Shown one piece after another: positions 1 through 7,442 of a DNA stretch of 64,000 nucleotides. Numbering within the stretch: the first letter of the stretch is position 1; the number at the start of each line of letters is the position of its first letter. The translations under genes were made by a program, and so were the position numbers. Source of the DNA: Armatimonadota bacterium (GTDB taxonomy: Bacteria > Bacteroidota > Ignavibacteria > OLB7). The notes beneath the pieces are model-generated. The model saw only the letters and a program-made list of their open reading frames with translations, searched no databases and was not told the DNA's origin. The stretch lies in NCBI GenBank assembly GCA_020850315.1, contig JADZEY010000030.1, forward strand, positions 35,312 through 99,311, written 5' to 3'.

Positions 1-314
1 AGCTCAATCCATCCCTGCCGCAAATCCAAACTGGCCGCCCCGCTATTCAGCACCGAGCGGCTTGCGCCAAACGTCCGCGCATCCTGCAGCTCAATCATTG
101 CCCCCAAATTGTCGTTGAACGAAATCGCCCCCCCAACCCTGCTTCGCAGCAGATGAAAGGGGTCAAGATGCGGGTTCGGGGCAAACGAGCGGTTATCAAG
201 CTCCGTCCGCTCCCGTACCTGCCCGATGATTTTTACAGTCTGGGCCTGAGCTGTTTGGCTAAGTAGCAGCAGGCCAAGCAGTGTGAAAAAAACCGTTGCT
301 GTGAAAGTTCTCAT
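1..314 (-). CDS. Outer-membrane porin-like protein (alginate-export family type), partial
   Basis: The frame is open from an ATG at 314 to the window edge (104 codons, no stop), so the ORF track misses it; the 3' end lies outside. The N-terminus is a clear Sec signal peptide with likely cleavage after AQA at residue 24. The mature part contains IIGQVRERTELDNRS, a LLRSRVGGAISFNDN segment and IELQDARTFG, followed by SLDLRQGWIEL. This order of short beta strands is what I know from alginate-export-type porins, which form a barrel in the outer membrane. Family assignment is from remembered motif style, not a search. It diverges from nirK and shares the 242-bp intergenic region holding a CRP/FNR-type palindrome, so it may be co-regulated with denitrification. 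Confidence 0.65.
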   Translation of the reverse strand, partial: MRTFTATVFFTLLGLLLLSQTAQAQTVKIIGQVRERTELDNRSFAPNPHLDPFHLLRSRVGGAISFNDNLGAMIELQDARTFGASRSVLNSGAASLDLRQGWIE

Positions 315-433
315 GATAGTGTTGCTCCATGTAGGTAGTAGTTCCGTTGGCGCAGCGCAAACAAGCGAAGGGATAGTGAAAATTTCTAACCCCAACGCCC
401 TGCTGCTAACGTAGCGCACTTATGTAGCGCGAA

Positions 434-451
434 ATATGATTCACGTCATAT
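434..451. promoter_or_regulatory. CRP/FNR-family (FNR/DNR-like) binding palindrome
   Basis: ATATGA-ttcacg-TCATAT is a perfect 6-bp inverted repeat with a 6-nt spacer and contains the TGA-N6-TCA core of CRP/FNR-superfamily sites. It lies about 105 bp upstream of the nirK ATG and about 120 bp upstream of the divergent porin ATG. Nitrite reductase genes are commonly controlled by FNR/DNR/NnrR proteins responding to low oxygen or NO. The regulator itself is not in the window. Confidence 0.6.
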
Positions 452-471
452 ATCACCCAAAACCTTTGGCA

Positions 472-478
472 TAGTTTG
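472..478 (+). promoter_or_regulatory. Possible Bacteroidota-type -7 element for nirK
   Basis: TAGTTTG is one base short of the Bacteroidota -7 consensus TAnnTTTG. It sits about 33 bp downstream of the centre of the CRP/FNR palindrome, which would place the regulator near -40, a usual class II activation position. This is a weak, position-based call. Confidence 0.3.
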
Positions 479-556
479 CACCTGTGAAAATAAAACTGGG
501 TAGCGGGGGGGAAGTGGTGGGAGCGGCATCGAATAACAGCTAAACCGATTAACGTC

Positions 557-1996
557 ATGAGATTTTTCACACAACACGGACAACGCCTGCTATGGGCATT
601 GGGTCTTAGCCTTCTGATTACGGCCTGCAGCGATCAGAAGCAAGCAGAACCACAAAATGATGTAGAAGAAATTCAAGGCCAGGAAATTGCGGTCTTGACT
701 GACCCGCCAAGCGTTCCACCGCCGATTACCCGGAAGCACGCCACAAAGGTTATTGTGAATTTAGAGGTGATCGAAAAAGAGATGCAGATGATGGATGGCG
801 TTAGCTACGTCTTCTGGACGTTCGGCGGAACTGTTCCGGGGAAATTTATCCGCGTTCGCCAGGGCGATTTTGTGGAATTTCACCTGAAAAACCACCCGGA
901 TAATAAATTGCCGCATAACATTGACCTTCATGCTGTAACCGGGCAAGGTGGTGGTGCCGCAGCAACGTTCACGGCACCTGGGCACGAAACTCAGTTTTCT
1001 TTCACAGCATTAAATCCTGGGCTGTACATCTACCACTGCGCAACAGCCCCAGTGGGTATGCACATTGGCAACGGCATGTACGGGTTAATTTTGGTGGAAC
1101 CGAAAGAAGGATTGCCAAAAGTTGATCGCGAATTTTATGTCTGCCAAGGCGATTTTTACACAAAAGGGAATTACGGCGATGCTGGATTACAGCCGTTTGA
1201 TATGGCAAAAGCAGTGCGCGAAGAACCGGATTATGTGGTGTTCAACGGAAAAGTTGGGGCACTTACTGGCCCTAATGCATTAAAAGCAAAAGTTGGAGAA
1301 AAAGTACGGATATTTATTGGCAACGGCGGGCCTAATCTGGTTTCCAGCTTCCATGTTATTGGCGAGATTTTCGACAATGTTTTCCGCGAAGCTGGAAGCG
1401 TGCCGGATCACAATATCCAAACGACTCTAATCCCTGCTGGTGGTGCATCAATCACCGAATTTACATTGAATGCTCCCGGGGAGTTTATTCTTGTAGATCA
1501 CTCGATTTTCAGAGCATTTAACAAAGGTGCGCTGGGAATACTACAAGCAGAAGGGGATCCGAACAAGCTGATTTTCTCTGGGCAACAAGATGACCGCATT
1601 TATCAACCAGAAGGTGGTGCAATTCAGTCAATGCCAGAAGAGCCAGCACCAGAAGCAAAGCCGATGACAAAAGAGGAAAAGCTAACGCAAGGGAAGAATA
1701 TCTACGTCAGCAACTGCCAAGCCTGTCACCAGGCCGATGGCAAAGGTATTCCCAACGCGTTCCCGCCGCTGGCCGGTTCGGATTATTTCGCCAACGACCC
1801 ATCAAAAGCAATTATGGCTGTCTCGCATGGGTTAAGCGGAAAAATTACGGTGAACGGAAAGCAGTTTGACGGCGTGATGCCAAAACAAAACTTAAGCGAT
1901 GCTCAAACCGCAGCAGTAATCACCTACGTTCTCAATAATTTTGGGAATAAAGGCGGCGAGGTGAACCCCGAGGATGTGACGAAGCTGCGGAAATAG
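557..1996 (+). CDS. nirK: Copper nitrite reductase NirK with C-terminal cytochrome c domain, lipoprotein
   Basis: Reduces nitrite to nitric oxide in denitrification, on the periplasmic side. A lipobox (LITAC, Cys24) predicts lipid anchoring, as in AniA. Two cupredoxin domains follow. Type 1 copper ligands are visible as H120, C161, H169 and M174 (PHNIDLH, YHC, GMH, NGM); type 2 ligands as H125, H160 and H315 (VDHS), with catalytic D123 and H266 (SSFHVIGE). The segment [20 protein letters not shown] is characteristic of the AniA-like class. From about residue 370 a monohaem cytochrome c domain carries CQACH (C387-H391) and a VMPKQN methionine-ligand region. The fusion probably lets the enzyme take electrons directly from membrane donors. 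The nirV- and SCO-like genes follow closely. Confidence 0.95.
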   Translation: MRFFTQHGQRLLWALGLSLLITACSDQKQAEPQNDVEEIQGQEIAVLTDPPSVPPPITRKHATKVIVNLEVIEKEMQMMDGVSYVFWTFGGTVPGKFIRVRQGDFVEFHLKNHPDNKLPHNIDLHAVTGQGGGAAATFTAPGHETQFSFTALNPGLYIYHCATAPVGMHIGNGMYGLILVEPKEGLPKVDREFYVCQGDFYTKGNYGDAGLQPFDMAKAVREEPDYVVFNGKVGALTGPNALKAKVGEKVRIFIGNGGPNLVSSFHVIGEIFDNVFREAGSVPDHNIQTTLIPAGGASITEFTLNAPGEFILVDHSIFRAFNKGALGILQAEGDPNKLIFSGQQDDRIYQPEGGAIQSMPEEPAPEAKPMTKEEKLTQGKNIYVSNCQACHQADGKGIPNAFPPLAGSDYFANDPSKAIMAVSHGLSGKITVNGKQFDGVMPKQNLSDAQTAAVITYVLNNFGNKGGEVNPEDVTKLRK

Positions 1997-2023
1997 TAGA
2001 GAGGGTAATCCCACAGTAAGGAT

Positions 2024-2791
2024 ATGACTATGATCTGGTTTGTTTTAATGTTTGGTTTTGCTGCGGGTATCGCACATCAAGAGCCTGCAACAAGAACAAT
2101 GGTAGAGATACAGGGGGGGATGTATTCCCCCCTGTACTCCTTGGACAGCCAGAAAGTAAAAGTGCAGCCATTTCTGATGGACGCTTATCCGGTCACAAAT
2201 AGCGATTTTTTAGCGTTCGTTAAAAAATACCCTGACTGGAAGAAAAATTCCGTAAAACGGCTGTATGCTGACTCCAGCTATTTGCGCCATTGGGCAAATG
2301 ATACAGCATTCCCGCAATATCTTGCTAACAGCCCGGTGGTGAATGTTTCTTGGTTTGCGGCAAAGAAGTATTGCGAATGCGAAGGGAAGCGATTGGCAAC
2401 AACAGCCGAGTGGGAATTAGCCGCAAAAGCCAGCCCAACCAACAAAGACGGAAGTCGCGACACAGCCTTCCGCCAGTGGATTGTTGGGGTGTTGTCGAAA
2501 CCAAGCGGAAGCAGTACTCCATCAATCGGCCAAACGCCACGGAATTATTATGGAGTATATGATTTGCACGGGCTTGTGTGGGAGTGGACGTACGATTTTA
2601 ACAGCGCGTTGACAACCGGTGAATCTAGAGGAAACAGCAGTTTAGATAATACTCTGTTTTGTGGCGGTGGATCGTTTGCATCAAAAGATGTGGACAATTA
2701 TCCGGCATTTATGCGGTTTGCAATTCGCTCTAGCGTGAAGGCGCGCTACTGCGTGCCAAACTTGGGATTTAGATGCGTGAGGTCACAATGA
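2024..2791 (+). CDS. nirV: SUMF1/formylglycine-generating-enzyme-like protein, NirV-like
   Basis: 255 aa with a short N-terminal hydrophobic export segment. It carries SUMF1/FGE-fold hallmarks: VEIQGGMYSPLYS, a DAYPVTNSDFLAFV stretch, PVVNVSWFAAKKYCECEGKR, LATTAEWELAAKA, GVYDLHGLVWEWT, and the closing NLGFRCVRS. Proteins of this fold encoded next to nirK are called NirV in other denitrifiers; their biochemical role is not settled and a maturation role for NirK is only proposed. The gene starts 27 bp after nirK, and its stop overlaps the SCO gene start (ATGA), so the three are probably one transcript. Start chosen at the first ATG, preceded by TAAGGA; a second ATG two codons on is also possible. 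Confidence 0.8.
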   Translation: MTMIWFVLMFGFAAGIAHQEPATRTMVEIQGGMYSPLYSLDSQKVKVQPFLMDAYPVTNSDFLAFVKKYPDWKKNSVKRLYADSSYLRHWANDTAFPQYLANSPVVNVSWFAAKKYCECEGKRLATTAEWELAAKASPTNKDGSRDTAFRQWIVGVLSKPSGSSTPSIGQTPRNYYGVYDLHGLVWEWTYDFNSALTTGESRGNSSLDNTLFCGGGSFASKDVDNYPAFMRFAIRSSVKARYCVPNLGFRCVRSQ

Positions 2792-3429
2792 AAAAAATCA
2801 CAATAATAGGATCATTGCTGCTCTGCATGGTGCTGCTTTCGTGCGAAAGCAGCGTTAGCGAAAAAGTTGGTGAAAAGCAATCGAAAGAATGCTGCACAAC
2901 ATCAGCCGATGAGCCAGCATCGGCAAAACTTCCTGACGAGTCGGTGTACAACCTGAACTCAACGTGGAAAACCCAACAAGGTGAGTCCTTCCCATTTAAT
3001 CATTTTCGGGGGAAGGTGACGGTGGCGGCAATGGTATTTACACATTGCGCTTCGGCTTGTCCGCGAATTGTGGCCGATATTCAAAGAATCGAGAAAGCGT
3101 TATCGGCTGAGGAGCGGAAGCAGGTGCAATTTTTGCTTATCAGCATGGATCCTGAGCGCGACACCCCAGAGCGGATGCAGGAATTTGCAGGGCAATTCCA
3201 GTTGAATACGCAGTGGACGCTGATCTCTAGCACGGAAGATGCGACAATGGAAATGGCGAACATCTTGGGAGTGCGGGTGAAAAAACTTTCTGATGGCGGC
3301 TTCGACCACTCGAACGTGATTCACCTTATCAACCCGGCTGGCATCATCGTCCACCAACAACAGGGGTTGTCGGTGGACCCGACTGAAACGGTGACGGCAC
3401 TGAAGCAGTTGCTCCGTCCGGCGGCGTAA
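2788..3429 (+). CDS. SCO1/SenC family copper chaperone lipoprotein
   Basis: 213 aa from the ATG at 2788, chosen over the track start (2773) because ATGA overlaps the upstream stop and gives a clean lipoprotein signal (MKKITIIGSLLL...LLSC). The thioredoxin-like SCO fold shows the copper/redox motif CASACP (CxxxCP), the FLLISMDPERDTPERM segment and a late DHSNVIHLINP that supplies the histidine ligand. SCO proteins deliver copper or reduce cysteines for copper enzymes such as cytochrome oxidase. Here the partner is most likely NirK, by operon context. Last gene of the nir operon, followed by a hairpin terminator. Confidence 0.9.
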   Translation: MKKITIIGSLLLCMVLLSCESSVSEKVGEKQSKECCTTSADEPASAKLPDESVYNLNSTWKTQQGESFPFNHFRGKVTVAAMVFTHCASACPRIVADIQRIEKALSAEERKQVQFLLISMDPERDTPERMQEFAGQFQLNTQWTLISSTEDATMEMANILGVRVKKLSDGGFDHSNVIHLINPAGIIVHQQQGLSVDPTETVTALKQLLRPAA

Positions 3430-3456
3430 AATTCTGCGGCTGTTGGTCTGATATTG

Positions 3457-3503
3457 AACCGTAGCTGTTCTTTGGTTTCACCGGGAATGGCTACGGTTTT
3501 CTT
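3457..3503 (+). terminator. Rho-independent-like terminator after the nir operon
   Basis: Perfect 9-bp stem AACCGTAGC/GCTACGGTT with a 24-nt loop that can itself pair (GGTTTCACC), followed by TTTCTT. It starts 27 bp after the SCO stop. Confidence 0.6.
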
Positions 3504-3661
3504 ATTCGCCATCACACAAATGCCGTGTACTGCTGGCCAAACCATAAACCTATGTACTTTTGCACCCGTTGCAACACTTGCTATCGGGTTGGCTGGCAAA
3601 CGACTGCGTGAGAAAGGGATGACCGCACACTGCCACCCGCTTCTTATGACCAAAGCTGTTC

Positions 3662-4525
3662 ATGCGTACAACACACAACACCAGATTAGTTGGGATACTA
3701 TGCCACCCGGTTGCCGAGGAGTTAATCCATGAGATATTCTCATGGGGTGTGGAGATCACCGATGCCGATGCAGCTTGCTTGCAGTTCGATGCCCAGGCCA
3801 AGGATATGCGCGGGGTGATTGCTGGGCTTCATGCCTTGAAGGCTACCGGCGTATATCTAACAGGCCGGCTGCGAACAGCGGCTACGGGCATTGCCGATTA
3901 CCTTTCCGATGAAGCGCACGGAACAGGGGTTATCAACACCATCACTTTCGACCAAGACCGCACCACCGGACACAACACCGAAGCAAGCGCGATTATTTCC
4001 GTGCTGGAACCGTACCAGCATATTTTCGCCCGCGGAAGTGCTGTTGTGATTGGAGGGGGGGCGATGGCTCGCTCGGTGTTGTATGCGTTGGTGCGCCATT
4101 TCCGGGTTAAAAATATCGCCATTGCCGACAGGACGTTGCAGCAGGCACAACTGCTGCGGCAAGTGTTTAGCGAGATGGCCAATCCAAGCGCGCGAATCGA
4201 AGCGCACGAGCTGTTCCCTCCCGATATTGCCCAGCTTCTTGCCGAGGCTCGCTTGATTGTCAACACTACGCCAATCGGAACCATCACCAGCATAGATCAA
4301 TCCCCCATCACGGTTCCCGATATCTTTCACAATCGCCAGTTGGTAATGGATGTGAATTTTGGTCCAGCAATCACGCGAATGTTGGCCGAAGCTGCCGACA
4401 ATGGGTCAACCATTATCAGCGGTGCAGAAGTTCTGATTCGCCAAATTGCGCAGGCCTACGAGCTTCTGACGCATTCCCAGTTTCCCGCCGAGCGGATTCG
4501 TGCGATGCTGGCCGCGCATGAATAA
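3662..4525 (+). CDS. Shikimate dehydrogenase-like NAD(P)-binding protein, divergent
   Basis: 287 aa with AroE architecture. The N-terminal part starts RLVGILCHPVAEELIHE and includes SDEAHGTGVINTITF, matching the AroE 'GAVNT' strand. A Rossmann domain follows with AVVIGGGAMARSVLYAL, a LIVNTTPIG motif near residue 200, and a C-terminal GAEVLIRQIAQAYEL like AroE's closing helix. The position of the catalytic lysine motif (VTxPxK) reads LTGRLRTAA and has no obvious lysine, and DLVY is replaced by VMDVNFGP. It may therefore be a shikimate/quinate dehydrogenase paralogue with altered substrate or no activity. Its TAA stop coincides with the first bases of a dispersed repeat. Confidence 0.65.
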   Translation: MRTTHNTRLVGILCHPVAEELIHEIFSWGVEITDADAACLQFDAQAKDMRGVIAGLHALKATGVYLTGRLRTAATGIADYLSDEAHGTGVINTITFDQDRTTGHNTEASAIISVLEPYQHIFARGSAVVIGGGAMARSVLYALVRHFRVKNIAIADRTLQQAQLLRQVFSEMANPSARIEAHELFPPDIAQLLAEARLIVNTTPIGTITSIDQSPITVPDIFHNRQLVMDVNFGPAITRMLAEAADNGSTIISGAEVLIRQIAQAYELLTHSQFPAERIRAMLAAHE

Positions 4526-4653
4526 CTCACCTTACGCAGAACTTGAAGAGTGAAAGATTGCCCGTTCGGGTGCTTACTTCGGTGCTTTGGCAAGCTCAAC
4601 ACTCAGCATGAGCGGATTGTGTTTTCCGGTGGAACACCAAGCTACTGCAATCA
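4523..4653 (+). repeat. CTTACGCA-family dispersed repeat, copy A, starting at the stop codon
   Basis: Begins TAACTCACCTTACGCAGAAC, where TAA is the stop codon of the AroE-like gene. It continues through a GTTCGG segment, CAGCATGAGCGG and TTCCGGTGGAACACC, ending near CTGCAAT. The same order of blocks occurs in copy B at 59962-60112. The right-hand TGCGTAAG end is missing here. Confidence 0.7.
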
Positions 4654-4695
4654 CAAAACGGAGTAGGAGGGGATGATGATCTCCGGCTTCCGTCT

Positions 4696-7008
4696 TTACC
4701 TGAGCCGTGGCGCTCCCATGTTTAGCTCGGCGCGTTGGCTTAGCTCCGATTCGGCCCCGTCGTCGTCGAACAGGGCGCGGATTGCGTACTGGTGGCTGCC
4801 CCCCATTTCGGTGGCGGTGTCAACAAACAGGCGTTTGTCGCCGGGGACTGCTTTGTACTGCTGCAATGGCCCAAGCCCCACCGCGCGGTAGATGATAAAC
4901 CGCATCTTCACCCCCGGGGCTGGCTTTGGATATTCCCACGTTAGCGTTGCGGTGTGGGCGGCAGTGTCCCCTTTCACTGCCACCTTCGTTACCGGCGGGC
5001 GAACCCCATCATCGTAGGGCCGGGCGGTAAAGGAGACAGCTTCCGGCGAGCGGAACCCTGTGCTGTCCAACGCCACCACAGTGTACTCATACACCACGCG
5101 CTTTTTCACGTCGCGATCGGCAAAGGTGCTATCGGTTCGCCCCATTGTTTTGCCGATTTGCTTCCACGTTGTGTCGCGGCTTTGGGCCATGCGGCGGTAC
5201 AGGATGTGCGATTGCACATCGCGGCTGCTGCTGGGAACCCACGATAGATAGACGGCGGTGTCGGCCACAAGCACATCGGTGAACATCGGCGCAACCGGCG
5301 GAAGAAGATCGGGACGCTCCAGCCGAAGTTGATCCGAAAATTCGGAGTTGTTGTAGTTCCGATCCACCGCCACCACTCTGTAGAACACTTCGGTGGTCAG
5401 CGTCCGCACCACTACCGTATCCACAAACGTTGTTTGGGCGATTGGCTCCTTGGTGATCTGGATAAACTCATATCCTTTCACTGTGCTGTTGGTCCGATAG
5501 ACGCGGTATCCAAGCAAGTCCCGCTCCTTCCCTTTTGCCCAACTCAGTTTCACGATTCCGTTGGTGTCAATTGTCCCTTTCAGCCCCGCAGGAATTGCCG
5601 GGGGGATGGAGTCAACCCGGTAGCCGTAGGTGGCCACCGATGCCGAGAAATTCCCCGCTGTGTCCCATGCCTGAACCATGTAGAAATTGGTGGTGTCGCC
5701 ACGGGGTGATTTGTCAACAAAAGCGTTCACAGTGGCCGGAAGCACACCGGTGTGGATTGGCTTGTACTGGCCATCGTAGGAGGTGCTGCGGACGATGATA
5801 AAGCCTTTGAAATCGGAGGGGATCGCCTCGGCACGCCACGTCACCGTCAGCTCGCCCGGCCCCGATTCCTGCGCCCCCAACACCACTGGCGGGGGTGGAA
5901 CTTCGTGGTCGCGGATCATCACCGCTACCTCGCTGGATGGTTCGGTTTGTTCACCAAACGGCGTTAGCCCACGGACGCGGTAGCGGTATTGCTTGTACAT
6001 CGGGATGCTATCGCCAAAAGCAACTTTCCCGCGCATCTCTATCGGGATGCTATCCTGCGCCCCTTCATTCTGGAACCCCACAATCGGCTCGCTGCTGACA
6101 GCCCGGAACTGGTTGCTTCCCGGCTCGGCACGCTCGACAACAAACGCTGAGTATGGCGGGGCGTTCGGGGTTTGGGCATCCCACGTTATCAGCACCCGGC
6201 CTTGCTTATCCTGGCTTGCGACGTTGGTTGGTGCTGGTTGTGGTTTCTCATCAACGGCAGCTGCCACCATGTATGCCGAGGCGACGGTGTAGGTGCTGTC
6301 GAAAAATGCTTTTGTTACGCGATAGAGGTAGTGCTGCCCCGGCTTCACGTTGCGGTCAACAATCCGAAGCGCCAAGCCTTCGGCAGCAACGGGGTCAACA
6401 TCGGCAGCAAGGTGGGCAAAGCTCCAGCGGTTGGTAAGCTCGTCGGCACGGTTGCGAAGCGAGGCCACGGTCCCCTGCTGCGAAGGCTGGAACGATTCGC
6501 CGTACAAGGCGTGGGCCGCCACCGCCCGCATGGTGATGGTTGCTGCGTCGCGCTTCTCCCATTCGGCCAGCGGCCAGGGGAAGATCGGTTCGGGGGTGAT
6601 CGGCGTGAAGCCTTTTGTGGAATCAATCCTGAGGCTGTCGTCCAGCTCGGCACGCTCCACAAAAAATCCATCCTTGTTGGCAATCACCCATCCCCCCGGC
6701 TTTGTGATGCCCCACCGCAGGACGATGGAGTCCTTGTAGTTCCGTGTGGTCAGCACGATTGCGGCGGCGCGCGGATTTGCGCTGTCCTCCTTCATTTTTC
6801 TGATTGCCTGCACAATCGAGTCAACCCCTGCCGGAACCTTCATTGGGGCTTCGTTCAGGATTGGATCGGTCGGTTTTTGTGGCGGCTTGGTTGGTGGCTT
6901 GGGCGGTGTGCCACGCTGGGCCTGGGCCGAAGCAACCGCCAGCATCGCAAACAGCAATGCCAGAAAAAGTGCGCGTACCTGCCGTGAAGCTGTCAGAATG
7001 GTGTTCAT
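4696..7008 (-). CDS. Secreted fibronectin type III repeat protein
   Basis: 770 aa with a Sec signal peptide (cleavage after AQAQ, about residue 31), then a Pro/Lys-rich linker (PPKPPTKPPQKP). The N-terminal third holds DSIVLRWGITKPGGWVIANK, then DGFFVERAELDDS. From about residue 270 at least five FnIII-like units follow, recognisable by ITWDAQTP, LTVTWRAEAI, VKLSWAKGKERDLLGYRVYR, VYLSWVPSSS and ATLTWEYP, each with a later Tyr-rich strand (FYRVVAVD, YEYTVVALD). No catalytic motif and no T9SS C-terminal domain is visible. It lies 434 bp downstream of the giant 3633-aa protein on the same strand. I recall FnIII proteins of this size beside TANFOR proteins in other Bacteroidota, suggesting a partner or adhesin subunit, but the function is unknown. 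Confidence 0.7.
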   Translation of the reverse strand: MNTILTASRQVRALFLALLFAMLAVASAQAQRGTPPKPPTKPPQKPTDPILNEAPMKVPAGVDSIVQAIRKMKEDSANPRAAAIVLTTRNYKDSIVLRWGITKPGGWVIANKDGFFVERAELDDSLRIDSTKGFTPITPEPIFPWPLAEWEKRDAATITMRAVAAHALYGESFQPSQQGTVASLRNRADELTNRWSFAHLAADVDPVAAEGLALRIVDRNVKPGQHYLYRVTKAFFDSTYTVASAYMVAAAVDEKPQPAPTNVASQDKQGRVLITWDAQTPNAPPYSAFVVERAEPGSNQFRAVSSEPIVGFQNEGAQDSIPIEMRGKVAFGDSIPMYKQYRYRVRGLTPFGEQTEPSSEVAVMIRDHEVPPPPVVLGAQESGPGELTVTWRAEAIPSDFKGFIIVRSTSYDGQYKPIHTGVLPATVNAFVDKSPRGDTTNFYMVQAWDTAGNFSASVATYGYRVDSIPPAIPAGLKGTIDTNGIVKLSWAKGKERDLLGYRVYRTNSTVKGYEFIQITKEPIAQTTFVDTVVVRTLTTEVFYRVVAVDRNYNNSEFSDQLRLERPDLLPPVAPMFTDVLVADTAVYLSWVPSSSRDVQSHILYRRMAQSRDTTWKQIGKTMGRTDSTFADRDVKKRVVYEYTVVALDSTGFRSPEAVSFTARPYDDGVRPPVTKVAVKGDTAAHTATLTWEYPKPAPGVKMRFIIYRAVGLGPLQQYKAVPGDKRLFVDTATEMGGSHQYAIRALFDDDGAESELSQRAELNMGAPRLR

Positions 7009-7442
7009 ACGCTGGTCTAAAAAGGAAAACGATGGATATCGAAGCGGGAAGCCATCTCCATTGCCATCAAGGTTCGCGATAAAATGGTGTTCATCCGCTG
7101 ATTAAACGGAAGAATTGATGCCGAACGGAGAGAGAAGCCTTCTCCACACCAACCAATCTACACGCCGAAGGCCAAGATCTTTGGGGAAGGATGCCAAGAT
7201 TGAAGAAAGTGAGGTGGGATTGATAGGAAGCCTACGAGTAAATCGCGAAAATGGAGTTCATCCGATGCCCGCACCATGCGAGGCAGCGAGCGTAGCGTTC
7301 TTTCAAAAATCGGCAAGATCGGCTTGCATGGCTGCGTTGTGGTGTTTCGTCAAGGTTCAAAAAAACTCCAACCTGTCAGGGCGATAACGGGGCGGGGGGA
7401 GTGAACTCACTCCCCCCGCCTTCCTTTGCGTCGCTGTTTTTA
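7009..7442. other. Intergenic region between giant protein and FnIII protein genes
   Basis: No convincing gene; the 90-codon plus-strand ORF at 7115-7387 has no family features. Read on the minus strand, the start region of the FnIII gene (ATGAACACCATT at 7008) is echoed at about 7098 (ATGAACACCATTTT, 25-codon ORF) and about 7270 (ATGAACTCCATTTT, 9-codon ORF). A hairpin lies at 7391-7420. Confidence 0.5.
7391..7420 (-). terminator. Strong GC hairpin after the giant gene
   Basis: A 14-bp perfect stem GGCGGGGGGAGTGA/TCACTCCCCCCGCC with a 2-nt centre (effectively a small loop), 22 bp beyond the stop of the giant minus-strand gene. There is no T tract, so it may act as a terminator, an mRNA stabiliser or an attenuator before the FnIII gene. 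Confidence 0.5.

Noticed and set aside
3454-3732. 92-aa ORF upstream of and overlapping the AroE-like gene
   Set aside because: Begins inside the terminator hairpin of the nir operon and overlaps the AroE-like start in another frame; no family features.
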